Part shown: piece after piece, positions 1-7,147 of the stretch
Numbering within the stretch: the first letter of the stretch is position 1
How the letters are laid out: each line of letters starts with the position of its first letter
Assembly (NCBI GenBank): GCA_036491235.1
Contig: DASXCK010000389.1
Coordinates: forward strand, 1-13,569
Length of the DNA stretch: 13,569 bases
Direction of reading: 5' to 3'
Source: JAVDCA01 sp036491235
GTDB taxonomy: Bacteria; Pseudomonadota; Alphaproteobacteria; Rhizobiales; Xanthobacteraceae
Notes under the pieces: generated by a model
What the model was told of the DNA's origin: nothing
Database searches by the model: none
What the model saw: the letters and a program-made list of their open reading frames with translations, nothing else
Position numbers and translations under genes: made by a program

Positions 1-173
1 TCGCCGCCAGCCGCCTGGTAGGCCAGCCACGCCACGACACCGGTCAGCGCGACGCCGCCGGCCATGTAGTTGTAGACACGGATCATGTGGGCACGCAGGC
101 CCGCATCGGTCGCGACGGCACGGTCGGCGCCGAACCCGCGCGCAGCCGCGTAATTACGGTCGAAGTCCGACAT
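1..173 (-). CDS. Bax inhibitor-1/YccA family membrane protein, N-terminal part
   Basis: Only the first 57 or so codons are present; the gene runs off the left edge. The ATG at 173-171 is preceded by a good Shine-Dalgarno stretch (AAAGGAAA, about 6 nt upstream). The peptide begins MSDFDRNYAAARGFGADRAV and continues with a block nearly matching the complete paralogue upstream: DAGLRAHM, a basic residue, then YNYM and the first hydrophobic segment with ALTG. That block is typical of the N-terminus of bacterial Bax inhibitor-1 (YccA/YbhL) proteins, seven-helix inner-membrane proteins; some family members act as pH-dependent calcium leak channels or interact with the FtsH protease. Same strand and same family as the gene at 411-1244, so this is a tandem pair separated by 237 nt. 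Family assignment is strong; the specific role is unknown. Confidence 0.85.
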   Translation of the reverse strand, partial: MSDFDRNYAAARGFGADRAVATDAGLRAHMIRVYNYMAGGVALTGVVAWLAYQAAGG

Positions 174-410
174 CGAGGTTTCCTTTCTGCCGCCCGGTCG
201 ACGGGCAAGGTCTCAACGGCATCCGCAGGTTAACGCCCCGGCTGCCAAGTGAGGCGAATCTAGTGATTGTTCAACGCAAGTGGAAGATACCCGCGACGCT
301 TTATTGGCAGCATCATTGACGCATTCGGCCACGCCGCAGCCCCGGGAGCCAAAGGTTACCAAAGCTTAAGATCGGGCCGGCTGGGGCATCCCAACTACTT
401 CCCGTGGCCT
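174..410 (-). other. Intergenic leader of the truncated Bax inhibitor-1 gene
   Basis: Gene-free stretch between the tandem Bax inhibitor-1 genes. Read on the minus strand it holds a weak promoter-like pair (TTCCAC at 285-280, 17-nt spacer, TAGATT at 262-257) and, just before the Shine-Dalgarno, a small hairpin (GCCCG 192-196 and CGGGC 202-206, 5-nt loop). A structured leader called ybhL has been described upstream of Bax inhibitor-1 genes in Alphaproteobacteria. Whether this is one cannot be decided by eye. Confidence 0.3.
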
Positions 411-1244
411 TCATTCATCCCGCTGCCCGAATAGCTGCAGCAGCAACGTGAATAGGTTGATGAAGTCGAGATAGAGCGCGAGCGCCCCGAGGATCGCGGA
501 GCGCTCGGCGGCCTCGCCGCTCATCGCGCCGTAGAGGTACTCGCTCTTGAGCCGCTGGGTGTCCCAGGCGGTCAGGCCGGAGAACACGGCGACGCCGACG
601 ATCGAGATCGCCCATTGCAGCGCCGTGCTGGCGAACGCCAGGTTGATCAGGCTTGCGACGATCACGCCGATGAGGCCCATGGCGGCGAAGGCGCCCAGCC
701 CGCCGAGGTCGCGCCGGGTCGTGTAGCCCCACAGCGACAGGCCGCCAAAGGCGGCGGCCGTGATGAAGAACACGCGGGCGATCGAGGTGTGCGTGTAGAG
801 CAGGAAGATCGACGCGAGCGAAAGCCCGACCAGCACGGAATAGAGCCAAAAGAGGAGCTGCGCGGTCGCCGGGCGCATGCGCTGGACCGTGAAGCTCAGG
901 GCGAACACGAGCGCCAGCGGTGCCAGGATGATCGCCCACTTGAGCGGGCTCACGAACACGGCGTAGCCGAAACCGGTGAGCAGGATGTCGCTGCTCTGCA
1001 CGGCGACGCCTGCCGGAATCGGAATCACGCGGCCGGCGCGCACCAGATAGGACGCGTCCGCGACATTGCTGCTCACCGACAGAAAGTAAATGCCGATCGC
1101 CGAGAGGCCGGTCAGCGCGAGGCCGACGGTCATGTAGTTGTAGATGCGCAGCATGTGAGCGCGCAGGCCGGCGTCGATCACGGCCGTCTCGGACGGCGTC
1201 ATCGCGGCCGGAAAGCCGCCGATCTTGTGATCAATGTCCGACAT
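411..1244 (-). CDS. Bax inhibitor-1/YccA family membrane protein
   Basis: Complete 277-aa integral membrane protein of the Bax inhibitor-1 (YccA/YbhL) family. The N-terminal block DAGLRAHMLRIYNYM (residues 24-38) leads into the first helix. About six more hydrophobic segments follow, and the C-terminus ALYLDFINLFTLLLQLFG (256-273) is the family hallmark. Asp228 (in AWDTQRLK) and Asp260 (in LYLDFINL) are candidates for the acidic pair that senses pH in characterised homologues; this is inference from position. Between helix 1 and the helix near residue 100 there is a long insert (about 58-90) that most bacterial relatives lack. The ATG at 1244-1242 has only a weak ribosome site, but it matches the MSD start of the paralogue downstream. 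Substrate and partner are unknown. Confidence 0.92.
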   Translation of the reverse strand: MSDIDHKIGGFPAAMTPSETAVIDAGLRAHMLRIYNYMTVGLALTGLSAIGIYFLSVSSNVADASYLVRAGRVIPIPAGVAVQSSDILLTGFGYAVFVSPLKWAIILAPLALVFALSFTVQRMRPATAQLLFWLYSVLVGLSLASIFLLYTHTSIARVFFITAAAFGGLSLWGYTTRRDLGGLGAFAAMGLIGVIVASLINLAFASTALQWAISIVGVAVFSGLTAWDTQRLKSEYLYGAMSGEAAERSAILGALALYLDFINLFTLLLQLFGQRDE

Positions 1245-1437
1245 ATCCGGTGCCCGCAGGCGCGTGTGAAACGTGTGGCCGAGCCATCATACGATGGCAC
1301 TCAATCATGGCGCGAATCGCGGCGACGACAAGGCCGCGGCACCTCCATAAGTGACTGTACTGGCGGCAAAAAGTCGCGATAGGTAAGGTCGAGCCGGCTG
1401 ATTGACCAGGGTGGATGGATCGTCGAATGCCCTAGCT
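1245..1437 (-). other. Upstream region of the complete Bax inhibitor-1 gene
   Basis: Together with the repeat that follows, this forms a gene-free gap to the permease gene. On the minus strand it should carry the promoter and leader of the Bax inhibitor-1 gene; no convincing -35/-10 pair is visible. It does contain a clear hairpin: GCCATC (1283-1288) pairs with GATGGC (1293-1298) around a 4-nt loop, about 40 nt before the start codon. Nothing else is recognisable. Confidence 0.3.
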
Positions 1438-1493
1438 GTTTGTCTGCGCATGATCTTTTCGAGCCAGCATCCGCTTTTCGGGATATGCCCTAG
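1438..1493. repeat. Palindromic intergenic repeat, Bradyrhizobium-type
   Basis: Imperfect palindrome with GCATGATC (1448-1455) facing GATATGC (1482-1488), and TTTTCGAG and CTTTTCGGG inside. It resembles from memory a dispersed palindrome common between genes in Bradyrhizobium and Rhodopseudomonas relatives, in which GCATGATC-TTTTC and GGGATCATGC flank a variable centre. It sits at the 3' end of the permease gene and includes its stop codon (1490-1492), so it may serve as its transcript end. The recall is not a database match. Confidence 0.5.
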
Positions 1494-4060
1494 AGGTTCC
1501 GCAGCACCGCCGCGGGCTTGCGACCAAGCGCCGCAAACGTGCCGACCAGTCCGAACGCGAGCGTGATCAGGAGGGCCGTCAGCGATGCCGCGACCGCCGG
1601 TCCGCCCTCCCAGGCAAAATGCAACGTCATGATGTCGGCGACCACGCGCCAGGCCGCGATCGAGCCGGCGGCGACGCCGAACAGCACGGTCGCGAAGCCG
1701 AGCAGCAGGTACTCGAGCGCATAGGCGGTGATGAGCTGGCGCCGCGTCGCGCCGAGCGTCTTGAGGATGACGGCGTCATAGACCCGGTGGCGGTGCCCGG
1801 CCGCGAGCGCGCCGCCCAGCACCAATATCGCGGCAACCAGCGTGATGCCGCTCGCGACGCGGATCGCCAGCACCAGGTTTGTCACGATCTGCCCGACCGC
1901 CTCGATCGCATCCTTGACGGGCACCGCGGTCACGGACGGAAACTCGTCGCCCGTCGCCCTCAACAGCGCCGTCTCCTCGGCCGGCGTGCTGCCGCCCGGG
2001 TAGGTGACGGTCGCGATGTCCGACACCGGCGCGCCCGCGAACGCGCCGGGCGAGAACACCAGCACGAAGTTGATGCCGAGCGACTCCCAATCGACCGCGC
2101 GTAGATTGGCGATCCTTGCCGTGATGTTGCGCCCGAGCACGTTGACGGTTACGTCGTCGCCGATTTTCAATCCAAGCCCCTCGGCGAGCTTCTTCTCGAA
2201 CGAGAGCAGCGGCGGGCCGCTGTAGTCCTTGCCCCACCATTTGCCCGCGACCACGCGCGAGCCCTGCGGAACGACCCCCGTGAACGTGATGCCACGGTCG
2301 CCGTGCAGCACCCACTGCGCATCGGGGCGCGGCTTGAGATCTTCCGCCTTCACGCCGCGCGCCGCGACGATGCGGCCACGCAGCATGGGCACGCGATCGA
2401 GGTTCGCGCGCGGCGCCTGCGCGTGCACGAAAGCGTCGAAACGATCGGCGTCGGCGCCCTGGATGTCGAGGAAGAAGAACGACGGCGCCTTCTCGGGCAG
2501 CGCCTGCATGAACTCGCGGCGCAGGTTGGCGTCGATCTCGAGCACGGTGACGAGCAGCGCGAGGCCGAGGCCGAGGGAGAGCACGACGGTCGGCGTGAGC
2601 GCGGCCGGCCGATGGATGTTGGCGATGGCGAGCCGCCAGATGGTCGAGCGCACGCGCGGCGCGCGGCGCGCGAGCGCCATCAGGGCGGCGGCGACGAGCC
2701 GCAGCGCGACGAAGACCGCGGCCGCCGCGACGACGAAGATCAGCGCCATCTTGTGATCATAGGCGGCGGTCACGGCGAGCACCGTCAGCGCCACCGCCGC
2801 GAGCGCCGCGGCGATCGCGTAGCGCAGGCGCGGCAGACGCCGCAGCGGCGCGATCTCGTCGCGAAACAGCGCCGAGACCGGCACATCATGGGCGCGCCCG
2901 AGCGGCCAGAGCGAGAACGCCGCCGCGGTGAGCAAGCCGTAGGCGAGCGCGGACAGAAGCTGACCCGCGTGGACCGCCGGCGCGAGCGGCAAGGGCAGCA
3001 GGCTGCGCAACAAGGCCGCGACCGCGAACGGGAGGCAGGCGCCGACCACGAGACCGATGGCGACGCCGATCAGGGCGAGCAGCATCACCTGGGTGAAATA
3101 GACAGCGAAGACGCGCGCGCCGGTCGCGCCCAGCGCCTTCATGGTCGCGATCACGTCGCGCTTGCGATCGAGAAAATGCCGCGCCGAGTTGGCGACGCCG
3201 ACGCCGCCGACGAGCAGCGCAGTGAGGCCGACGAGCGTGAGATACTGGGTGAAGCGCTCGACATTGCGCGCGATCTGCGGTGTCGCATTGGTGCGGGTGC
3301 GGATGTCCCAGCCGGCGTCGGGCAATTGCACCGCCGCCGCATCGACGACGTGCTGCACGGCGTTCTCGTCGGCGCCGGGCGCGAGACGTATCCGATAGCG
3401 CCAGCGCACGAGGCTGCCCGGCTGCAAGAGGCCGCTCGCGCGCAGCGCGGCCTCGCTCATGAGGACGCGCGGGCCGAAGCCGATGCCGCCCGCGAGCTGA
3501 TCGGGCTCCCTGTCGAGCGTGGCGCGCAGCTCGAACGTCGCATGACCGACCGTTATGCGCGCGCCCGGCTTGAGATCGAGGCGGGCGAGCAGAGCCGGAT
3601 CGACGACGGCCCCGAACGCGCCGTCGCGCTGCGCCAGAAGATCGGCGAGCGGCGCCGCCGGCTGCGTCACCACGTTGCCATAGAGCGGATAGGCGTCGTC
3701 GACCGCCTTGACCTCGACGAGGGCCGCGCGGCCCGCGGTCGTGCGCGCCATGGCGCGCAATGTGGCGGCGACCGAGACCCGGCCTTGGGCATTCAGGAAT
3801 GCGCGTTCCGGCGGCGTCGCCTCGCGCTGGATCAGGTTGAATGCGAGATCGCCGCCGAGGATGGCGCGGCCCTCGCGCGCAAGCCCGTCGACCAGGCTCT
3901 GCGCGAACGAGCCGACGCCCGCGATGGCGGCAACTCCGAGCGCGATGCAGGCGATGAAGACGCCGAAGCCGCGCACGCCCCCGCGCAGCTCGCGCAGCGC
4001 CAGACGAAACGCGAGCCAGCGCGTCGGACGCACGGGGCCGGCAACTGCGACTGTCGTCAT
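1490..4060 (-). CDS. ybbP: FtsX-family ABC transporter permease, YbbP-like
   Basis: 856-aa inner-membrane permease. Layout: a first membrane segment at about 31-54; a large periplasmic domain (about 55-265, MacB-like); an FtsX domain with three helices (about 272-390, containing KALGATGARVF); two further helices (about 412-465); a helix near 485-505; a second periplasmic domain (about 510-720); and a second FtsX domain (about 728-850) with the coupling-helix motif KTLGATRRQL at 767-776. This duplicated FtsX plan and length fit YbbP (about 800 aa in E. coli), annotated as a putative lysophospholipase L1 biosynthesis permease because it neighbours tesA. It starts 4 nt after the stop of the membrane protein upstream and shares the operon with the ATPase, its presumed partner. 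The transported substrate is not known. The stop codon lies in a palindromic repeat. Confidence 0.93.
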   Translation of the reverse strand: MTTVAVAGPVRPTRWLAFRLALRELRGGVRGFGVFIACIALGVAAIAGVGSFAQSLVDGLAREGRAILGGDLAFNLIQREATPPERAFLNAQGRVSVAATLRAMARTTAGRAALVEVKAVDDAYPLYGNVVTQPAAPLADLLAQRDGAFGAVVDPALLARLDLKPGARITVGHATFELRATLDREPDQLAGGIGFGPRVLMSEAALRASGLLQPGSLVRWRYRIRLAPGADENAVQHVVDAAAVQLPDAGWDIRTRTNATPQIARNVERFTQYLTLVGLTALLVGGVGVANSARHFLDRKRDVIATMKALGATGARVFAVYFTQVMLLALIGVAIGLVVGACLPFAVAALLRSLLPLPLAPAVHAGQLLSALAYGLLTAAAFSLWPLGRAHDVPVSALFRDEIAPLRRLPRLRYAIAAALAAVALTVLAVTAAYDHKMALIFVVAAAAVFVALRLVAAALMALARRAPRVRSTIWRLAIANIHRPAALTPTVVLSLGLGLALLVTVLEIDANLRREFMQALPEKAPSFFFLDIQGADADRFDAFVHAQAPRANLDRVPMLRGRIVAARGVKAEDLKPRPDAQWVLHGDRGITFTGVVPQGSRVVAGKWWGKDYSGPPLLSFEKKLAEGLGLKIGDDVTVNVLGRNITARIANLRAVDWESLGINFVLVFSPGAFAGAPVSDIATVTYPGGSTPAEETALLRATGDEFPSVTAVPVKDAIEAVGQIVTNLVLAIRVASGITLVAAILVLGGALAAGHRHRVYDAVILKTLGATRRQLITAYALEYLLLGFATVLFGVAAGSIAAWRVVADIMTLHFAWEGGPAVAASLTALLITLAFGLVGTFAALGRKPAAVLRNL

Positions 4061-4064
4061 GCGG

Positions 4065-4736
4065 TCACCCGAGGCGCATTGGCTTCGGCATGAAGCGACG
4101 CAGCAGGAAGTGGACCGGCACGACCAGCAGCAGCGGAAAGACGGTCAGCATGCCGATGAACCACAGAATCGGCGGCATCCAGGGCTGCGGCTCGGTGTCG
4201 CTCAGGCCATAGACGTAGTCGATGTTGACCGGCATGAGGCCCGGATCGGTCCGTGGGCCCGGCATGAAAAAATAGCTGATGAACATCAGTACCCACGCCA
4301 CCGCGATCCAGCCGAGCAGCGCACCGGTGTTGTAGCCGAGACGCGCCACCAGGTAGACGAGGAAGAACGGCAGCCAGCCGTGGAAGAACGAGAGGCCGCG
4401 CAGGAACAGCGAGTGATCCGATGCGAACATGTAGTCGGTCAGATGCGTGAGCGGATAGCCGGCGATGTTGGAGAGGAAGTCGATCACCCACAGCGTCTGC
4501 GAGCCGAGGATGCCGACCGCGCACATCGATATCAGCAGCGGGCTCTCCATCCAGGTGCCGATCAGCGTGACGATCAGCGCGGCGTCGCAGAAGTAGAGGA
4601 AATTGGTCGGACCGTAGTTGCGCCAGTAGACCGGGATAAGCACCGCCATGAACGCGCTGTAGGCCAGCTTGACCCACAGCGGAATGCGGCTCTCCGGCGG
4701 CGCCAGCGGATCGATCGTGCCGTCGATGCTGCTCAT
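4065..4736 (-). CDS. Uncharacterised polytopic membrane protein inside the ABC transporter operon
   Basis: 223-aa protein with about six hydrophobic segments (near 20-38, 44-62, 66-88, 112-131, 138-157 and 187-211). Conspicuous motifs are YWRNYGPTNFLYFCD (37-51), FHGWLPFFLVYLVARLGYN (118-136) and PVNIDYVYGLSD (169-180). I recall these as typical of a family usually labelled just membrane-associated protein, without assigned function. Its ATG overlaps the stop of the ATPase gene as ATGA (4733-4736), and the permease begins 4 nt after its own stop, so all three are probably translated in a coupled way. The context suggests an accessory subunit or a protein needed in the same process as the transporter; that is inference. 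No catalytic signature or signal peptide is visible. Confidence 0.9.
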   Translation of the reverse strand: MSSIDGTIDPLAPPESRIPLWVKLAYSAFMAVLIPVYWRNYGPTNFLYFCDAALIVTLIGTWMESPLLISMCAVGILGSQTLWVIDFLSNIAGYPLTHLTDYMFASDHSLFLRGLSFFHGWLPFFLVYLVARLGYNTGALLGWIAVAWVLMFISYFFMPGPRTDPGLMPVNIDYVYGLSDTEPQPWMPPILWFIGMLTVFPLLLVVPVHFLLRRFMPKPMRLG

Positions 4737-5455
4737 GTGGTCGCCCCCTCGTTCGGAGCCGCCGGCACGACGCGCCCTGAACGCAGCCGCACCACCCGAC
4801 CGCAGCGGGCCGCCAGACTAGCATCATGGGTGACGAGTACGAGAGTGGTGTGACGCTCGGCCTGACGCGCGAACATGAGGTCGACGATCTCGCGCCCGGT
4901 CGCCTCGTCGAGATTGCCGGTCGGCTCGTCGGCGACGAGGATCGCTGGATGCGGCGCGAGCGCGCGGGCGAGCGCGACGCGCTGCTGCTCGCCGCCGGAG
5001 AGCTGCGCCGGATAATGCGCGAGGCGCTCGCCGAGGCCGACCGCGGCAAGCTCGCGCTCGGCGCGCTCGAAGGCATCGTGCGCGCCGGCGAGCTCGAGCG
5101 GCACCGCGACGTTCTCCAGCGCCGTCATCGTCGGAATGAGATGGAAGGACTGAAACACGATGCCGACCTCGCGGCCGCGAAAGCGGGCGAGCGCATCCTC
5201 GTCGAGCCGGCCGATGTCCTCACCCGCCACCATGACGGAGCCGGCATCGGCGCGCTCCAGTCCGGCCATCACCATCAGCAGCGTCGACTTGCCCGAGCCC
5301 GACGGGCCGACGAGGCCGACCGCCTCGCCGCGCGCGATGTCGAGGGTGACGTCCTTGAGGATGTGCACCCGTGCGGCACCGCTGCCGAGCGACAGGTTGA
5401 CCCCCGCAAGCGCGATGGCGGGCGCTAGTGTCCCGATTCCGAAGTTCGCAATCAT
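4733..5455 (-). CDS. ybbA: ABC transporter ATP-binding protein, YbbA-like
   Basis: 240-aa ATPase with every expected motif: Walker A GPSGSGKST (50-58), Q-loop Gln102 in IVFQSF, signature LSGGEQQR (152-159), Walker B ILVADEP with Asp176-Glu177, D-loop NLD (181-183) and switch His210. The sequence most resembles the YbbA/LolD/MacB-ATPase group that drives FtsX-type permeases, matching the YbbP-like permease two genes downstream. The ATG at 5455-5453 is chosen because homology begins about 13 residues later, no other usual start lies in between, and a weak GGG ribosome site precedes it. The frame stays open further upstream (to 5677), but that part crosses a repeat cluster and the divergent tesA start. 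The first codons lie inside repeat copy A, so the extreme N-terminus may be lineage-specific. Confidence 0.93.
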   Translation of the reverse strand: MIANFGIGTLAPAIALAGVNLSLGSGAARVHILKDVTLDIARGEAVGLVGPSGSGKSTLLMVMAGLERADAGSVMVAGEDIGRLDEDALARFRGREVGIVFQSFHLIPTMTALENVAVPLELAGAHDAFERAERELAAVGLGERLAHYPAQLSGGEQQRVALARALAPHPAILVADEPTGNLDEATGREIVDLMFARQAERHTTLVLVTHDASLAARCGRVVRLRSGRVVPAAPNEGATT

Positions 5456-5595
5456 TGCGGCGAACCCTGAGCGGACTTCGGAATTGATAAGGACACCAGC
5501 AAGTTCATGATTCTTCCAGTGTCGCTTTTGAACCTGAAATTCGCAACCGTGCTGGCCGCAGAATCGTGCGAACTTCGGGCTCGCGACACCAGCGC
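5425..5595. repeat. Four-copy motif cluster in alternating orientation
   Basis: Four related units, core GTGTCS, a variable spacer, then ATTCCGAAGTTCGC: copy A at 5425-5449 (+), copy B at 5471-5500 (-), copy C at 5516-5544 (+), more diverged, and copy D at 5568-5593 (-). A/B and C/D each form an inverted pair, so each pair could fold as a hairpin. They fill the divergent intergenic region between the ATPase operon and tesA; copy A overlaps the start of the ATPase gene. The element could be a dispersed palindrome or a regulator-binding array. No family name is assigned. Confidence 0.6.
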
Positions 5596-5691
5596 GGGCT
5601 TGACCGAGACGTCCTTCATGCGGCTGGTGGATCCCCCGCGCCGCGCGAGCACGGCCGTGTCGGCATGCCTCGCTCATATGGGAATGACGCC

Positions 5692-6342
5692 ATGCGGGTC
5701 CAGATGGTTTTACGGCTGATCACACTCATTATGGGGTGCATGGTCGCACTTGGATTACCGGCCGGCGCGGCCGACAAGCCGCTGCAGATCGTGGCGCTCG
5801 GCGATTCGCTCACGGCCGGCCTCGGCCTCGAGAGCCAGGACGCGTTTCCGGCCAAGCTGCAGAAGGCGCTCGCCGCCAAGGGCATCGTCGTCGCGATCAG
5901 CAATGCGGGTGTTTCGGGCGATACGATGTCGGGAGGGCTGGCGCGTCTCGACTGGTCGGTGCCGCCCGGGACCGACGCCGTGATCCTCGAGCTCGGCGCC
6001 AACGACGCGCTGCGCGGCCTCGATCCGGCGGTGACGCGGCGCGCGCTCGACAGCATTCTGGACGCGCTCGCCAAGCGCAAGATTCCGGTGCTTCTCGCCG
6101 GCATGCTGGCGCCACGCAATCTCGGCAGCGATTATGCGCAGAAATTCGACCCGATCTTTCCCGACGCCGCCAAGACCTATGGCCTCATCTTCTATCCGTT
6201 CTTCCTCGACGGCGTCGTCGCCAACCGCAAGCTCAACCAGGGCGACGGGCTGCATCCGACGGCCGACGGCGTCGACGTCATCGTCGGCAAGATCCTCCCC
6301 AAGGTCGAGGAGTTGATCGCGCGCGTGAAGGCGCAACACTGA
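5692..6342 (+). CDS. tesA: Arylesterase/lysophospholipase, SGNH hydrolase (TesA-like)
   Basis: 216-aa exported esterase of the TesA group, which hydrolyses fatty acyl esters, thioesters and lysophospholipids in the periplasm. The four SGNH blocks are all visible: GDSLTAG with nucleophile Ser39, SGDT with Gly76, GAND with Asn104, and DGLH with Asp185 and His188. The N-terminus (MRVQMVLRLITLIMGCMVAL, then an Ala-rich AGAA site) is a signal peptide with cleavage near residues 25-28. The ATG at 5692 is preferred because it gives a normal signal peptide and has GGGA upstream; ATG codons at 5665 and 5704 are in the same frame. It is divergent from the ATPase-permease operon, as tesA is in E. coli. 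Confidence 0.93.
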   Translation: MRVQMVLRLITLIMGCMVALGLPAGAADKPLQIVALGDSLTAGLGLESQDAFPAKLQKALAAKGIVVAISNAGVSGDTMSGGLARLDWSVPPGTDAVILELGANDALRGLDPAVTRRALDSILDALAKRKIPVLLAGMLAPRNLGSDYAQKFDPIFPDAAKTYGLIFYPFFLDGVVANRKLNQGDGLHPTADGVDVIVGKILPKVEELIARVKAQH

Positions 6343-6515
6343 GTCGAAGACACGGTGATGACGGGTCGCCGCGACGGACGGCGATGCCATGCCGCGCGGC
6401 CATGAGGAGAGTTGCGTCGCGCAGGCGAATCCCCACATTTATGGAGTGATAACCAGACCGGCGCATGATGTGTCGTGTCATATGCGCTTGCGACCGCCCG
6501 TGGAACGCCCGCCCT

Positions 6516-7052
6516 ATGCCCCGGCTGTTCACCGCGCTTGAGATCCCGGCCACGGCCGGGCAATCGCTCTCGCTGCTGCGCGGCGGCCTGCCCGGCGCAC
6601 GCTGGATCGATCCCGAGAATTATCACCTCACCCTGCGGTTCATCGGCGACATCGACGACGTGATGGCGCGCGAGATCGCGTTCATGCTCGGCAACGTACG
6701 CCGGCTGAGTTTCGAGTTGCGGCTCGACGGCCTTACCGCCTTCGGCGGGCGCCGCCCGCGCGCGGTGGTTGCCACCGCCGCGCCGACCCAGCAGCTTTTC
6801 GAGCTGCAGGCCGAGCACGAGCGGCTGATGCAGCGCGTCGGCCTCGAGCCGGAAGGACGCAAATACACGCCGCACGTGACGCTCGCGCGTCTGCGCGATG
6901 CATCGAGCCACGACGTCGCGGACTATCTCGCGACGCGTCACCCATTTCGCCCGCCGCCGTTCCGCGTCTCGCGTTTCGTGCTCTACTCCTCGCGCGCCTC
7001 GGTCGGCGGCGGCCCCTATGTGGTCGAGGCCGCGTATCCGCTGGCGGCGTAG
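6516..7052 (+). CDS. thpR: RNA 2',3'-cyclic phosphodiesterase (2'-5' RNA ligase family)
   Basis: 178-aa cytoplasmic protein of the 2H phosphoesterase superfamily, ThpR/LigT type. Both catalytic HxT motifs are present: HLTL (His37) and HVTL (His120), about 80 residues apart as expected, in the contexts PENYHLTLRFIGD and YTPHVTLARL. Family members hydrolyse 2',3'-cyclic phosphates on RNA to 2'-phosphates and can join tRNA halves with a 2'-5' link in vitro. The ATG at 6516 is chosen because MPRLFTALEIP matches the usual family start; in-frame ATGs at 6465 and 6468 would add 17 or 16 atypical residues. No clear ribosome site is seen for any of them. The stop at 7052 is followed by a strong hairpin. 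Confidence 0.92.
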   Translation: MPRLFTALEIPATAGQSLSLLRGGLPGARWIDPENYHLTLRFIGDIDDVMAREIAFMLGNVRRLSFELRLDGLTAFGGRRPRAVVATAAPTQQLFELQAEHERLMQRVGLEPEGRKYTPHVTLARLRDASSHDVADYLATRHPFRPPPFRVSRFVLYSSRASVGGGPYVVEAAYPLAA

Positions 7053-7062
7053 CCCTTCATCT

Positions 7063-7108
7063 GCACGCAACCGCAAGCGGCCGGTCTTGCGACCGGCCGC
7101 TTGCGTGC
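7063..7108. terminator. Bidirectional hairpin between convergent genes
   Basis: Perfect 15-bp stem: 7072-7086 pairs with 7091-7105 around the loop TTGC. It lies 10-20 nt after the thpR stop and about 40 nt past the stop of the convergent small gene, so it can serve both. There is no T-run, which is common for GC-rich genomes. The segment GCACGCAA (7063-7070) can also pair with TTGCGTGC (7101-7108) in a second register, leaving a 6-nt bulge. Confidence 0.7.
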
Positions 7109-7147
7109 CAGAGCGGTTGGGGGGCAGACGGCTCCAGCAAGTTTGAT

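Noticed and set aside
2303..4093. Long open frame of 596 codons on the plus strand opposite the permease gene
   Set aside because: Its translation is rich in Arg, Glu, Asp and His with no domain, as expected for an antisense frame of a GC-rich gene; the minus strand encodes a clear FtsX permease.
5456..5677. N-terminal extension of the ABC ATPase to 5677
   Set aside because: It would read through repeat copies and across the divergent promoter region, adding 74 residues with no similarity to ATPases.
6465..6515. Earlier thpR start codons at 6465 and 6468
   Set aside because: They add residues atypical for the family and lie in a small inverted repeat (GCGCAT/ATGCGC, 6461-6487) without a ribosome site.
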